A stretch of 64,000 bases of DNA from Myxococcus landrumus (GTDB taxonomy: Bacteria; Myxococcota; Myxococcia; Myxococcales; Myxococcaceae), in the NCBI RefSeq assembly GCF_017301635.1, contig NZ_CP071091.1, positions 146,001 to 210,000 of the forward strand. Direction: 5' to 3'. The notes beneath the pieces are model-generated. The model was not told the DNA's origin, did not search any database, and saw nothing but the letters and a program-made list of their open reading frames with translations. The position numbers and the translations under genes are program-made. This document shows positions 1 through 8,907 of this stretch, piece by piece (the stretch's first letter is position 1; each line of letters starts with the position of its first letter).

Positions 1-2
1 TC

Positions 3-233
3 GACCGGCTCATCGAGTCGCACAGCCACAACTGGCGCCTGGACCGCATGTCCCGCATCGACCGCAACGTGCTGCGCGTGGGCATCTTCGAGCTGAAGTA
101 CCGTCCCGACATCCCTCGCAAGGTCACCATCAACGAGGCGGTGGAGCTGGGGAAGAACTTCGGGACGGAGGAGTCCAGCGCGTTCGTCAACGGCCTGTTG
201 GACCGGGTGGCGGTGGCGTTGAACAAGGCGTGA
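3..233 (+). CDS. nusB: Transcription antitermination factor NusB (C-terminal part, truncated by window edge)
   Basis: NusB is a small all-helical RNA-binding protein that works with NusE (S10) on boxA RNA in rRNA antitermination. The 76 visible residues are the C-terminal half and carry the family signature: the stretch around [14 protein letters not shown], then [10 protein letters not shown] and the terminal [10 protein letters not shown] helix. The reading frame is open from base 3, so the gene starts upstream of the window. It ends 32 bases before the next gene. In many proteobacteria nusB follows ribH, but that lies outside the window. Confidence 0.93.
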   Translation, partial: DRLIESHSHNWRLDRMSRIDRNVLRVGIFELKYRPDIPRKVTINEAVELGKNFGTEESSAFVNGLLDRVAVALNKA

Positions 234-265
234 GAGCCTAGGCCTCGAGCGGAGGAGCACGCGCC

Positions 266-757
266 ATGAGCCAGACGACGACGCATGACATCGGGATGGA
301 GGGGCTGGACTCGCTCAGCGGCGTGGACGCCCTCTGCCTCTTTGTTGCGGAAGATGACCGGCCGCTGCCCGCCACCGCGGGGTACGTGGACTGGCGCTTG
401 TGCGGCGCGTTGTCGCGGGTGCTCAAGGGCGGGTTCTTCTCCGGCGCGAAGGATGACTGGCTGCTGTTGCCCTCCGACGGGAAGCTGGGGGTGCCTCGCA
501 TCTTCGTCGTGGGGCTGGGGCGCCGCGGCCAATTGGACGCGGGCGGGTTGAGCGAGGCGCTCGCGTCGGCGGGCAAGGTGCTCAGCCGGGCCCGGATGGA
601 GTCGGTGGCGCTGGAGATTCCCGCCGGAGGTGCGCTGGATGACGCGGCGCGGGCGGAGGGATTCCAGAGGGGTTTCACTCCAGCGTTCAAGGGAGGACGC
701 GTGGCCCTCCTGGCGGACAAGGGGCTCGTCCGGCTCCTACCAGCCAGGAAGGGTTGA
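266..757 (+). CDS. Orphan M17 peptidase N-terminal-domain protein
   Basis: This 163-residue protein resembles the N-terminal domain of M17 leucyl aminopeptidases (PepA family): an alternating beta/alpha stretch with IFVVGLGRRGQLDAGGL and a final strand-helix pair. The roughly 300-residue metal-binding catalytic domain of M17 enzymes is absent, so aminopeptidase activity is not expected. In PepA the N-terminal domain contributes to hexamer assembly and DNA binding, so a binding or scaffold role is possible here but is inference. The ATG follows a GGAGGAG ribosome-binding site. It lies between nusB and the chemosensory operon, and nothing in the sequence ties it to either. Confidence 0.75.
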   Translation: MSQTTTHDIGMEGLDSLSGVDALCLFVAEDDRPLPATAGYVDWRLCGALSRVLKGGFFSGAKDDWLLLPSDGKLGVPRIFVVGLGRRGQLDAGGLSEALASAGKVLSRARMESVALEIPAGGALDDAARAEGFQRGFTPAFKGGRVALLADKGLVRLLPARKG

Positions 758-784
758 GACACAGCGACCAGGCGGGCCTTCTGC

Positions 785-790
785 TAGAGT
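785..790 (+). promoter_or_regulatory. Candidate -10 element for the chemosensory operon
   Basis: TAGAGT lies 25 bases before the ATG of the first receiver gene, in the 58-base gap after the M17-domain gene. It resembles a housekeeping -10 hexamer, but no good -35 is present at 16-18 bases upstream. This is a weak prediction. Confidence 0.25.
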
Positions 791-815
791 AGGGGACCGT
801 CCGGGGCGTGTGCAC

Positions 816-1190
816 ATGCGTGTCAAGGTGCTGATTGTCGAGGACTCCAAGGCGTCGCGCGAATACATCGCGTCGACGGTGGAGGCCGTGGAAGGCATCG
901 AGGCGTTCGTGACGTCGAGCGGCTTCGAGGCGCTGAAGCTCCTGCCGCGCCATCGCTTCGACCTCATCATCACCGACATCAACATGCCCGACATCAACGG
1001 GCTGGAGCTCATCAACTTCGTCAAGAAGAACCCCAACTACCGCGACGTGCCGCTCTTCATCATCACCACCGAGGGGCATGAGCAGGACCGCGACCGAGGC
1101 ATCGCGTTGGGGGCGGCGGAGTACCTGGTCAAGCCGTTCGAGCCCGGGAGCCTGGAAGGGCTCCTGCGCCGATACCTGAAGCTGCCGTGA
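816..1190 (+). CDS. Single-domain response regulator (CheY-like), first gene of the chemosensory operon
   Basis: A 124-residue stand-alone receiver. The acidic pair is E9-D10, the phosphoacceptor is D54 (in IITDINMP), the conserved Thr is in ITTEG (about residue 85) and the conserved Lys is K106 (in YLVKPF). All phosphotransfer residues are present, so it should be a target of the adjacent CheA. There is no output domain; it acts by protein contact, as CheY does. The GTG of cheA overlaps its stop (GTGA), so the two are translationally coupled. An upstream in-frame start exists, but this ATG begins exactly at the conserved receiver fold. A second, similar receiver closes the operon at 8908, so the kinase has two possible outputs. 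Confidence 0.9.
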   Translation: MRVKVLIVEDSKASREYIASTVEAVEGIEAFVTSSGFEALKLLPRHRFDLIITDINMPDINGLELINFVKKNPNYRDVPLFIITTEGHEQDRDRGIALGAAEYLVKPFEPGSLEGLLRRYLKLP

Positions 1191-3646
1191 GCCCCCCGAG
1201 CAAGGCCCTGGCCGAGTTCGTGGCCGAGGCGACCGAGATTCTGGAGTCGCTGGGCAAGGACCTGCTCGTGCTGGACGAGCGGCGGGGGCAGGAGGCGGAC
1301 CCGGAGCGGGTCAACGGCATCTTCCGCGCGGCGCACTCGCTCAAGGGGTTGGCGGGGCTGTTCGGCCAGGAGCGCATCTCCCGGTTGGCGCATGGGACGG
1401 AGGACCTGCTGGACCGGTTGCGGCTGGGCAAGCTGCTGCTGGACGACGCGGTGCTCGACACGCTGATTGAAGCGCTGGACGCGTTCCAGTCGCTGCTGGC
1501 GGAGACGGCGAGAGGCTCCGAGTCGGAGGTCCTCACCCAGCGCGTCAACGGCATGGCGGAGCGGCTGGCCCGGTTGGGCGAGCCTCCCCCCGCGCAGGAC
1601 GAGGACCCGCTGGAGCGGCTGGAATTGGAAGCGCAGGTGCGCTCGGTCTTCACCGAGTACGAAGAGCACCGGCTTCGCGAGAATGTGCGGCGCGGCGTGG
1701 CGCTGTGGCGCGTGCGCGCGGCGTTTGACTTGTCCGACTTCGACAAGGGGTTGGCGGACCTCAACACGCGCCTCAAGCCGATGGGCGAGGTCATCAGCAC
1801 GCTGCCGTCCGCGCGGCCCGGAGGCGCGCATGGCATCGCCTTCGACCTCATCTTCGGCACGCAGGTGACGTTGGCGGAGCTGGAGGCGGGCCTGAAGGGG
1901 ACGCCCGCGGAGCTCTCGCAGCTCACCGTCCGGCCTCCAGAGCCTTCCGCCGCGGCCCGGTCCGCGGAGGCCTTGCATCGCGCGGTGGAGTCACCGGCCA
2001 TCGTGCTGGGGTCGCCTCCCTCGGTCGAGCCGGTGATTCCTCCTCCCGTGCCCACGAAGCGCGGAGGGAAGAAGCGCGGCTCGCGGGTGTCGGCGCAAGC
2101 CACGCCGGGAGGTCAGCCGCAGCTTCCCCTCGAGAACTCAGTCCCCGAGGTCCCCCGGGGACCCGGTGTCGCCAGTGCGAGCGTGGTGAAGGCGCTGGAT
2201 GACCTCGCGCTGCCCCCCGAGGCGCGCGCCGCGTCCGGGCGATTGCCTTCGGTCGATGGAATGAAGTCGAGGACTGCCTCCTCGGAGGAGGGGAGTGGTT
2301 CCGGAGCGGGGCCGTCGCTGGTGACGTACCTGCAGGGCCCGGGTGGGCGGGCCTCCGTCCGCAAGGCGATGACCTCGACGGAGGCTTCCAGCAAGCCGCC
2401 TCCCGCGGCCGTGGCCGCCGTGGAGCCCTCGCTGCGTTCGCTGACGCAGACGGTGCGCGTGGACATCGGCAAGCTGGATGGCCTCATCAACATGGTGGGT
2501 GAGCTGCTGCTCATCAAGGCCAACCTCCAGCGGCTCGCGGAGTCCGCGCGGCAGGATGGCGTGGTGCCGTTGTCGAAGCTGTTCGGTCAGGAGCTGGCGC
2601 GCGAGACGCGGGGCCTGGAGCGCAAGCTGGAGGCGCTCCAGGAGGGACTGCTGGAAGCGCGCATGGTCCCCGTGGGCCAGGTGTTCGACAAGCTGGCGCG
2701 ACTGGTGCGCCGCATCACTCGCGACGCGGGCAAGGAAATCGACTTTGTCATTGGCGGCGGCGAGGTGGAGCTGGACAAGCTCATCGTCGAGGAGCTGAGC
2801 GACCCGCTGATGCACCTCATCCGCAACGCCATCGACCACGGCGTGGAGGCTCCCGACTCGCGGCTGGCGTCGGGCAAGTCGCGGCGGGCGGTGGTGGCGC
2901 TGCGCGCCGAGCAGAAGGGCAATCACGTCGTCATCGAGGTGAGCGACGACGGCGCGGGCATCGACGAGCTGCGCGTGCGCGAAGTGGCGCTCTCTCGGGG
3001 GCTCATCACCTTCGCCCAGGCGGAGGAGATGGGGCGCCGCGAGCTGCTCAACCTCATCTTCCTGCCGGGGTTCTCCACCGCGCGCAGTGTGTCGGAGCTG
3101 TCCGGCCGAGGCGTGGGGCTCGACGTCGTCAAGAACAACCTGGGCAACCTCTCCGGCATCATCGACGTGTGGAGCGAGCGCGGAAAGGGCACGGCCTTCC
3201 ACCTGACGCTGCCGGTGACGCTCGCCATCATCCGCGCGCTGGTGGTGGGCGTGAGTGCTCGCACGTACGCGGTTCCCCTCAACAGCGTGTTGGAGATTCT
3301 CTCGGTGCAGCCCCGGGAGATTCGCACCGTGGAGCGGCGCGAGGTGCTCGACGTGCGCGGCCAGACGCTGCCCTTCGTGCGGCTGTCGCGCCTGTTCGGC
3401 CTGCCGGAGCGGCCGGTGAGCCGGTACTTCGTGGTGGTGGTGGGGCTGGCGCAGGAGCGCCTGGGCATCGCCGTGGACGAGCTGCACGGCCAGCAGGACA
3501 TCGTCACCAAGCCCCTGGGCGGCCGGCTGCAGTCCGTCCGGGGAATTTCCGGTGCCACGGACCTGGGCAATCGGACGCCCGTGCTGGTGCTGGATGTAGC
3601 GGCGCTGCTCGAGGACGGACTCTCATTGGAGCGCAGGCGGGCCTGA
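1187..3646 (+). CDS. cheA: Chemotaxis histidine kinase CheA
   Basis: An 819-residue CheA. An N-terminal HPt domain (about 1-110) has phosphoaccepting H50 in AAHSLKG. A P2-like region spans about 150-235, and a long Pro/Ser/Gly-rich linker about 240-420. The dimerisation helix pair starts near 424 (VDIGKLDGLINMVGELL). The ATPase core carries the N box near 545 (RNAIDHG), G1 near 586 (DDGAGID) and G2 near 640 (GRGVGLDVVKNN). A CheW-like regulatory domain runs from about 680 to the end. There is no C-terminal receiver, unlike FrzE. The GTG start overlaps the stop of the receiver gene. The kinase should pass phosphate to the receivers at 816 and 8908 and to CheB. Confidence 0.96.
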   Translation: MSPPSKALAEFVAEATEILESLGKDLLVLDERRGQEADPERVNGIFRAAHSLKGLAGLFGQERISRLAHGTEDLLDRLRLGKLLLDDAVLDTLIEALDAFQSLLAETARGSESEVLTQRVNGMAERLARLGEPPPAQDEDPLERLELEAQVRSVFTEYEEHRLRENVRRGVALWRVRAAFDLSDFDKGLADLNTRLKPMGEVISTLPSARPGGAHGIAFDLIFGTQVTLAELEAGLKGTPAELSQLTVRPPEPSAAARSAEALHRAVESPAIVLGSPPSVEPVIPPPVPTKRGGKKRGSRVSAQATPGGQPQLPLENSVPEVPRGPGVASASVVKALDDLALPPEARAASGRLPSVDGMKSRTASSEEGSGSGAGPSLVTYLQGPGGRASVRKAMTSTEASSKPPPAAVAAVEPSLRSLTQTVRVDIGKLDGLINMVGELLLIKANLQRLAESARQDGVVPLSKLFGQELARETRGLERKLEALQEGLLEARMVPVGQVFDKLARLVRRITRDAGKEIDFVIGGGEVELDKLIVEELSDPLMHLIRNAIDHGVEAPDSRLASGKSRRAVVALRAEQKGNHVVIEVSDDGAGIDELRVREVALSRGLITFAQAEEMGRRELLNLIFLPGFSTARSVSELSGRGVGLDVVKNNLGNLSGIIDVWSERGKGTAFHLTLPVTLAIIRALVVGVSARTYAVPLNSVLEILSVQPREIRTVERREVLDVRGQTLPFVRLSRLFGLPERPVSRYFVVVVGLAQERLGIAVDELHGQQDIVTKPLGGRLQSVRGISGATDLGNRTPVLVLDVAALLEDGLSLERRRA

Positions 3647-3674
3647 CGCGAGAGGCGGCCGGCTGCTATCCTCG

Positions 3675-4247
3675 ATGGCCGTGTCCCGGTTCGCCGAACT
3701 CCTCGACGACTTCTTCTTCCGTCCGGACGAGGACGTCGGTGGGCTGCAGGATTTCGCCGCCGGCAGCGACGGCCTGGCGTCCCTTGCTCCGGAGGAAGTC
3801 CCGGAGGAGTACCTGGCTTTTCGCCTGGAGGGTGAGTCCTACGCGGTGCCCATCCGCGCCGTGCGCGAAATCTCCAAGGTGCCTCCGCTGACGGAGATTC
3901 CTCGCGCGGAGCCGCAGCTCCTCGGGGTGATGAACCTGCGCGGGGAGCTGCTGCCCGTGTACGACGTCAAGGTGCGCTTGGGGCTGGCGGAGCGAGCGCC
4001 CCTGGTCGCCGGGCCCGATGCACCCGCGCCGCCGAAAGACGCGCGCATCCTCGTGCTGCGCACGGAGACAGGCCCCGCGGGAGTGTGGGTGGACAGTGTC
4101 GCGGGCGTGGTGAAGCTCAAGCCGTCGATGTTGGAGCCGCCACCGCAGGGACTGAGATTGGGAGACCGGGACTGCGTCATCGCCATCGGCCGGCGTGGAC
4201 CCTCGCTGTACATCTTGTTGGACGCGGAACAGGCGCTGGCGTCATGA
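3675..4247 (+). CDS. cheW: CheW-family coupling protein, first of two
   Basis: This 190-residue protein has an acidic N-terminal extension of about 40 residues (many Asp, Glu and Phe), then a CheW domain. The domain starts at EEYLAFRLEGESYAVPI and includes the core motif LLGVMNLRGELLPVYD. CheW bridges chemoreceptors and the CheA regulatory domain in the array. The stop overlaps the ATG of the second cheW (ATGA). The N-terminal extension is absent from minimal CheW and could separate the roles of the two couplers; that is inference. An in-frame GTG two codons downstream is an alternative start. Confidence 0.92.
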   Translation: MAVSRFAELLDDFFFRPDEDVGGLQDFAAGSDGLASLAPEEVPEEYLAFRLEGESYAVPIRAVREISKVPPLTEIPRAEPQLLGVMNLRGELLPVYDVKVRLGLAERAPLVAGPDAPAPPKDARILVLRTETGPAGVWVDSVAGVVKLKPSMLEPPPQGLRLGDRDCVIAIGRRGPSLYILLDAEQALAS

Positions 4248-4768
4248 GGGACTCGGTGAACCTGTTGGCGCGGCTTCCCTCGGCAGGGCCGGATGCGCCG
4301 GGAGAGTACGCGGACACCGTCGTGCAGTTGTGCGCCTTCTTCGTAGGGGATGACGAGTACGTGCTCGACATCCAGCGCGTGGAGGAGGTGCTCCCGCTCC
4401 AGCGTGTGACGCCCATCCCGCATGCGCCCTCGTTCGTCGAGGGAGTGCTGCACCTGCGAGGCGCCATCCTCCCGGTGGTGGACCTTCGCCGGCAGCTTCA
4501 AGGGACGCCGTCGGTGGAGTCGCGCAAGGGACGGCTGCTGGTCTGCAAGCTGGGGACGAGGCGCGTCGCGGTGCGTGTGGAGCGGGTGGCGGAGGTGATG
4601 CGCTTGCGGCGGGGTGACATCAAGCCCGCGCCCGCGTTGGTGGTCGCGGGGCGCTCACCCTTCGTGGTGGGCGTGTGCGGCCCGCCGGACCGTCTGCGTC
4701 TGTTGCTGGACTTGAAGGCCTTGCTGCGCGCGGAGCTGGAGAAGGAATCCGCGCGACCCCTCAGGTGA
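4244..4768 (+). CDS. cheW: CheW-family coupling protein, second of two
   Basis: A 174-residue CheW domain protein. After about 25 residues comes FFVGDDEYVLDIQRVEEV, then FVEGVLHLRGAILPVVDLR, the usual CheW core, and a C-terminal half typical of the family (VCKLGTRRVAVRVERV). The ATG overlaps the stop of the preceding cheW, so translation is coupled. It is divergent from the first CheW, so the pair is not a recent tandem duplication. Two couplers with one CheA could bind different receptors or form mixed array rings. Confidence 0.92.
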   Translation: MRDSVNLLARLPSAGPDAPGEYADTVVQLCAFFVGDDEYVLDIQRVEEVLPLQRVTPIPHAPSFVEGVLHLRGAILPVVDLRRQLQGTPSVESRKGRLLVCKLGTRRVAVRVERVAEVMRLRRGDIKPAPALVVAGRSPFVVGVCGPPDRLRLLLDLKALLRAELEKESARPLR

Positions 4769-4785
4769 GCGCGAAGGAGACACCC

Positions 4786-4959
4786 ATGGAGCGCAGTGAC
4801 GTGGACGACCACCGCCGCATCCAGGACTTCCGCTTCGGCCTCTTGCGCACCTCGCGGTGGCGCGGGGTGGAGGGGAGACGAACTCCGCTGGGCATGTTCC
4901 CGAGCACCCACGCCAGTGGCTTCAATGAGCGGAACGGCTCGGACCCGGTCTTCACATGA
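4786..4959 (+). CDS. Putative 57-residue micro-protein coupled to the HEAT-repeat gene
   Basis: A small ORF with an AAGGAG ribosome-binding site six bases before its ATG and a stop that overlaps the ATG of the downstream HEAT-repeat gene (ATGA). The first half has almost only G- or C-ending codons, as in neighbouring real genes; a few codons later (AGA, CGA, ACT) do not. The product is basic, rich in Arg, Asp and Phe, with no signal peptide or membrane segment. I recognise no family. It may be a genuine accessory protein or a leader that couples HEAT-protein translation. It could also be the residue of a longer deleted gene, such as a chemoreceptor, since none is present here. Confidence 0.5.
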   Translation: MERSDVDDHRRIQDFRFGLLRTSRWRGVEGRRTPLGMFPSTHASGFNERNGSDPVFT

Positions 4960-6932
4960 GTCGCCAGCAAGGCTCGCCCGCGGAGGAGGCCCGGTACCGC
5001 GCGCTTCAAGACCTGGATCCACGCGGGGACAACCTCGTCGAGGTGCTCATCGCGGGCCTCCATGACGAGAGCTGGCGGGTGAGGCATGCGGCGGCGGAGG
5101 GACTTCAGCGCCTGTCGACCCCCTCGCCTGAGCAGGTGGCCACGCGACTGGTGAGTGTGTTGGGCGAGCGGGGCCAGACAGGCGCGCGCAACGCGGCGGC
5201 GGAGGCGTTGGCGGGGCTGGGGCTCGCGGCGCTCGGCCCGCTGGTGACGCTCCTGGGCCATGTAGACCCCGACCAGCGCAAGTTCGCGGCGGACATCCTC
5301 GGACAGCTCCGGCGACGTGAGGCCGAAGTCCCGCTGGTGCAGGCTCTGAGCGACGCGGACCTCAACGTCCGCGTGTCCGTGTCGGAGTCACTGGGGCGGG
5401 TGGGCGGCGAGCACGCGGTGCACGCCTTGGAGCATTTGCTGGGAGATTCAGAGCCGCTCATGCGGCTGTCGGCCTTGGAGGGCCTGGCGAATCTCAGGAG
5501 TCCCCCTTCGCTGCCGGTGGTCGAAGCGCTGCTGGAGGATGCACGGCTGCGGCGGAGTGCGTTCCGCGTGCTCGGCTTGATTCCCGAGGTAGCGGCCACC
5601 GAGCGGCTCTGTGGGGGCCTGGCGTCGGAGCTTCGCTCGATGCGCGAGGCCGCGCTCGCCGCGCTGGGAACACAAGCGGCGCTGGTGGCTCCCGAGCAGC
5701 GAGGCGAACAGGACGCCGTCATCCGAGACGCGTTGCGACGCTTGCCAGACACGCGAGAGCGTCTGGCGCGAGCACTGGAGGTCGAGGACGTCGCGGTGCG
5801 AGCAGGGGCGCTGGTCGCCGTCGCCGCGCTGGGAGATGCGTCCTTGGCGGTGCCGGTGGCGGAGGTGGCGCGCGAGGACCGGTTGTTGCGAGACGTGCTG
5901 TCCACGCTCGGGCGGTTGGGCTTGGAGGGAGGGCGCGCGTTGTTGGCGGCGATGGCGGATTTGTCCGTGCCCGCGAGGGCGGCGGCGGTCGAGGCGCTGG
6001 TGGACCTGGTGGACCCGAGCTCCGTCACGCCGCTGTGTGCGTTGCTCGAGTGGGCGGAGGATGACTTGCGCGGGGTGGTGGTGCGGGCGCTCGGGCGTAC
6101 GCGCTCGGCGGAGGCCGCGAGCCCGCTGGTCGACCTGCTGCGGGATTCGGTGACGGCGGGTGCGGCGACGCGGGCGCTGGGGGTGCTCGCCGGAAGTTGC
6201 AGGGCCGCGGTGGTGGCGACGCTTCAGGACGCGGTGGAGCGGCGTGCCACGCCCGCGGCGGTGGCGGTGTTGGCCCGCGTGGGAGGCCGGCCCGCGCTGC
6301 CGTTGCTGCGGCGGCTGGCGAGGGATGTGGACCCTCGCTGGCGTGCGGCGGCGGTGGATGTCGCGGGCGAGGTGGACGGAGGCGTGGGGAAGGAACTGGC
6401 GCGCGCCGCGCTCGCGGATGAGGCGACGCCCGTGCGGGCGGCGGGTGTGCGCGCCATGGGCCGTCTGGGTGGCTCGGACGCGGGGGCCCTGTTGCGCCCC
6501 GCGCTCCAGGACGAGGATGTCTTCGTGCGCAGGGTGGCGGTGGAGGCGGTGGGCGAGAGCGGTGCGAGCGACAGGGCCGCGGACCTGGAGGCGCTGGTGA
6601 GGCACCCGGATGGGGCGTTGGCGACGGCGGCGGTGCGGGCGTTGTCTCGGCTGGGACTGGTGGAGCTTCGCGTGTTGCGGGAGGCCTCGGAGCATCCCGA
6701 CCCGGAGGTGGTGAAGGCGGTGCTGTCGGCGGTGTCGGGGGAGGGGCTGGCGCTGGCGGTGTCGCTGTTGGAGCATTCCCACTGGGACGTGCGCGCGGCG
6801 GCGGCTCGGGTGCTGGGGGAGTCCGGCGGAACGGAATGCCTGGGGCCGGTCCGGCGAGCGCTGGAGGTGGAGACGGACGTGCTGCCCCGGCAGGCGCTGG
6901 CGGACGCGGTGGCGCGCTTGTCTCGGCGCTGA
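4956..6932 (+). CDS. HEAT-repeat protein of the chemosensory operon
   Basis: A 658-residue protein built almost entirely of tandem helical repeats of about 30 residues (PBS-lyase/EZ-HEAT type). Recurring units look like 'VR.AAAEALG.LG...A...L...L.D', for example near the N terminus WRVRHAAAEGLQRL and, towards the C terminus, HWDVRAAAARVLGE. About 20 repeats fill the length, and no catalytic domain is visible. HEAT solenoids are protein-binding scaffolds. Its place between the couplers and CheR suggests it binds a component of this signalling system, perhaps replacing a receptor or tethering the array; that is inference. The ATG overlaps the micro-ORF stop. Confidence 0.9.
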   Translation: MSRQQGSPAEEARYRALQDLDPRGDNLVEVLIAGLHDESWRVRHAAAEGLQRLSTPSPEQVATRLVSVLGERGQTGARNAAAEALAGLGLAALGPLVTLLGHVDPDQRKFAADILGQLRRREAEVPLVQALSDADLNVRVSVSESLGRVGGEHAVHALEHLLGDSEPLMRLSALEGLANLRSPPSLPVVEALLEDARLRRSAFRVLGLIPEVAATERLCGGLASELRSMREAALAALGTQAALVAPEQRGEQDAVIRDALRRLPDTRERLARALEVEDVAVRAGALVAVAALGDASLAVPVAEVAREDRLLRDVLSTLGRLGLEGGRALLAAMADLSVPARAAAVEALVDLVDPSSVTPLCALLEWAEDDLRGVVVRALGRTRSAEAASPLVDLLRDSVTAGAATRALGVLAGSCRAAVVATLQDAVERRATPAAVAVLARVGGRPALPLLRRLARDVDPRWRAAAVDVAGEVDGGVGKELARAALADEATPVRAAGVRAMGRLGGSDAGALLRPALQDEDVFVRRVAVEAVGESGASDRAADLEALVRHPDGALATAAVRALSRLGLVELRVLREASEHPDPEVVKAVLSAVSGEGLALAVSLLEHSHWDVRAAAARVLGESGGTECLGPVRRALEVETDVLPRQALADAVARLSRR

Positions 6933-6945
6933 GTGGGGGACTCGG

Positions 6946-7827
6946 GTGGCTCGCTTCGACGACAGCCGGCCGGAGATGTCCGCGGAGGAGTTCCGTCTCC
7001 TCAGGGACCACGTGTACTCGCACTGCGGCATCCTCGTGCACGAGGACATGAAGTTCGTGATGGAGCGGCGCCTGTGGCCCCGGCTGGAGGTGCTGGGCAC
7101 GCCGGACTTCAGCGCGTACCACCGCTACCTGCGCTACGACGCGAACCGGCATGTGGAGCTGGAAGCCGCCGTCGAGTCCCTCACGACACACGAGACGTAC
7201 TTCTTCCGAGAGCCTTCGCAGTTGAAGGCGTTCCGCGAGGAGCTGCTCCCCATCCTGGAGAAGCGCAACGCGCGCACGCGCCGGCTGCGGCTGTGGTCCG
7301 CGGGGTGCTCCTCCGGAGAAGAGGCGTACACGCTGGCGATGCTCCTCAAGGACGAGCGCCGCTTCGACGACTGGGACGTGGAGGTCTACGGCACGGACAT
7401 CTCCCGGCGCGTGCTGACGATGGCTCGGCGCGCGGAGTATGGGCCTTCCGCGCTGCGCGCCACGTCGGCGGACCTGCTGGAGCGCTTCTTCCTGCCAACG
7501 GGGCACGCCAAGGTGCGGGTGCGCGATGAAGTCCGCGCGATGGTGTCCTTCGGTCACCACAACCTGCTGGATGAAGCGGGCAGTCAGCTCGTGGCGAAGA
7601 TGGACGCGGTGTTCTGCCGCAACGTGATGATCTACTTCGACCAGTCCGCGCGCAGGAAGGTGCTGCGCATCCTGCGGGACAGGTTGGTGCCTGGGGGATA
7701 TCTGCTGCTGGGGCACTCGGAGAACCTGTTGAACCTGGGCGCGGACTTCGAGCTGGTACACCTGCGAGGAGACCTGGTGTACCGCCGGCCCGAGCTGCCC
7801 GGCCTGGCTGGGAGTGAGCCGCGATGA
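6946..7827 (+). CDS. cheR: Chemoreceptor glutamate methyltransferase CheR
   Basis: This 293-residue CheR uses S-adenosylmethionine to methylate glutamates on chemoreceptors. The N-terminal helical subdomain spans about 10-75. The SAM-binding motif is SAGCSSGEEAYTLA (about 120-133), followed by YGTDIS, and the late motif CRNVMIYFD begins at residue 224. A GTG start is used. The stop overlaps cheB (ATGA). A working CheR/CheB pair implies that methylated receptors exist in the cell, although none is encoded in this window. Confidence 0.95.
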   Translation: MARFDDSRPEMSAEEFRLLRDHVYSHCGILVHEDMKFVMERRLWPRLEVLGTPDFSAYHRYLRYDANRHVELEAAVESLTTHETYFFREPSQLKAFREELLPILEKRNARTRRLRLWSAGCSSGEEAYTLAMLLKDERRFDDWDVEVYGTDISRRVLTMARRAEYGPSALRATSADLLERFFLPTGHAKVRVRDEVRAMVSFGHHNLLDEAGSQLVAKMDAVFCRNVMIYFDQSARRKVLRILRDRLVPGGYLLLGHSENLLNLGADFELVHLRGDLVYRRPELPGLAGSEPR

Positions 7828-8861
7828 GCGAGCGGACTCCTGTCTCGGTGCTGGTCGTCGACGACTCCGCGCAGAACCGGTACACGCTGACCCGGTTGTT
7901 GGAGTCCACGCCCGACGTGCGGGTCCTGGACCGGGCGGCGGATGGTGAGGAGGGGCTGAAGAAGGTCCTGGAGTTGAAGCCGGACGTGGTGACGTTGGAC
8001 CTGGAGATGCCCAAGCTGGGCGGCTTCACGTTCCTGCGGCTCCTGATGCGCACGTCGCCCACGCCGGTCATCGTCATCTCCAGCTACGCGCACCGCTCGG
8101 ATGTCTTCAAGGCGCTGGAGCTGGGGGCCTTCGACTTCATCGCCAAGCCCACGCGGGGCACGCAGGAAGAGCTCGAGAAGATGCGCGTGGAGCTGCTCGA
8201 GAAGGTGCACGCGGCGCTGCACGTGCGGCCGGGACAGCGTCACGCGTCGCCTGGCGCACGCGCCCTCGCGGTGGCGGGTGAGCTTCCGTTGGTGGTGGCG
8301 GTGGGCGCATCGACGGGAGGTCCGCCCGCGGTGCAGCGGGTCCTGGAAGGGCTCGCCTCGGAGCCGACGCCTTGTGTGCTGGTGAGTCAGCACATGCCCG
8401 CGCAGTTCACCCGGGCCTTCGCGGAGCGGCTGGACCGCATCGGCCCGTTCACCGTGACGGAGGCGAGCGAGGGCGATGTGGTGCAGCCGGGGCACGTGTA
8501 CATCGCCCCGGGGGGCAGGCACCTGGTGGTGGTGGAGCGAGGGACGCGGCTGGAGCTGCATACCCCTCCGCCCACGCCGTTGGACAAGTACGCGCCGAGC
8601 GTGGACCGCCTCTTCACCAGCGTGGCGCAGGTGTTGGGGAATCGAGCGCTGGCGGTGGTGCTGACGGGGATGGGGGCGGATGGGGCCCAGGGGGCGCGGG
8701 AGATTCACCGCGTGGGCGGCGAGGTCTGGGCCGAGTCCGAGGAGACGGCGGTGGTCTTCGGCATGCCGGGCGAGGCCGTCGCCGCGGGGGCGGTGAAGCG
8801 GGTGCTCCGGCTGGGAGAGATTGGACCCGCCCTGGCGGCCTGGGCTCGGAAGCGGCGGTGA
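7824..8861 (+). CDS. cheB: Chemoreceptor methylesterase/deamidase CheB
   Basis: A 345-residue two-domain CheB. The N-terminal receiver has an acidic pair in VVDDS and phosphoacceptor D59 (in TLDLEMP). The C-terminal methylesterase carries the catalytic Ser at S163 (GASTGG), the His in SQHMP and the Asp in GMGADGA. Phosphorylation by CheA relieves receiver inhibition of the esterase, which removes methyl groups added by CheR. It is coupled to cheR by a 4-base overlap. The linker between the domains is of ordinary length. Confidence 0.96.
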   Translation: MSERTPVSVLVVDDSAQNRYTLTRLLESTPDVRVLDRAADGEEGLKKVLELKPDVVTLDLEMPKLGGFTFLRLLMRTSPTPVIVISSYAHRSDVFKALELGAFDFIAKPTRGTQEELEKMRVELLEKVHAALHVRPGQRHASPGARALAVAGELPLVVAVGASTGGPPAVQRVLEGLASEPTPCVLVSQHMPAQFTRAFAERLDRIGPFTVTEASEGDVVQPGHVYIAPGGRHLVVVERGTRLELHTPPPTPLDKYAPSVDRLFTSVAQVLGNRALAVVLTGMGADGAQGAREIHRVGGEVWAESEETAVVFGMPGEAVAAGAVKRVLRLGEIGPALAAWARKRR

Positions 8862-8907
8862 GAACACCGGGCGGCGGCCGAGCCCTGGGTGTTAGTGTGC
8901 GCGGGCC

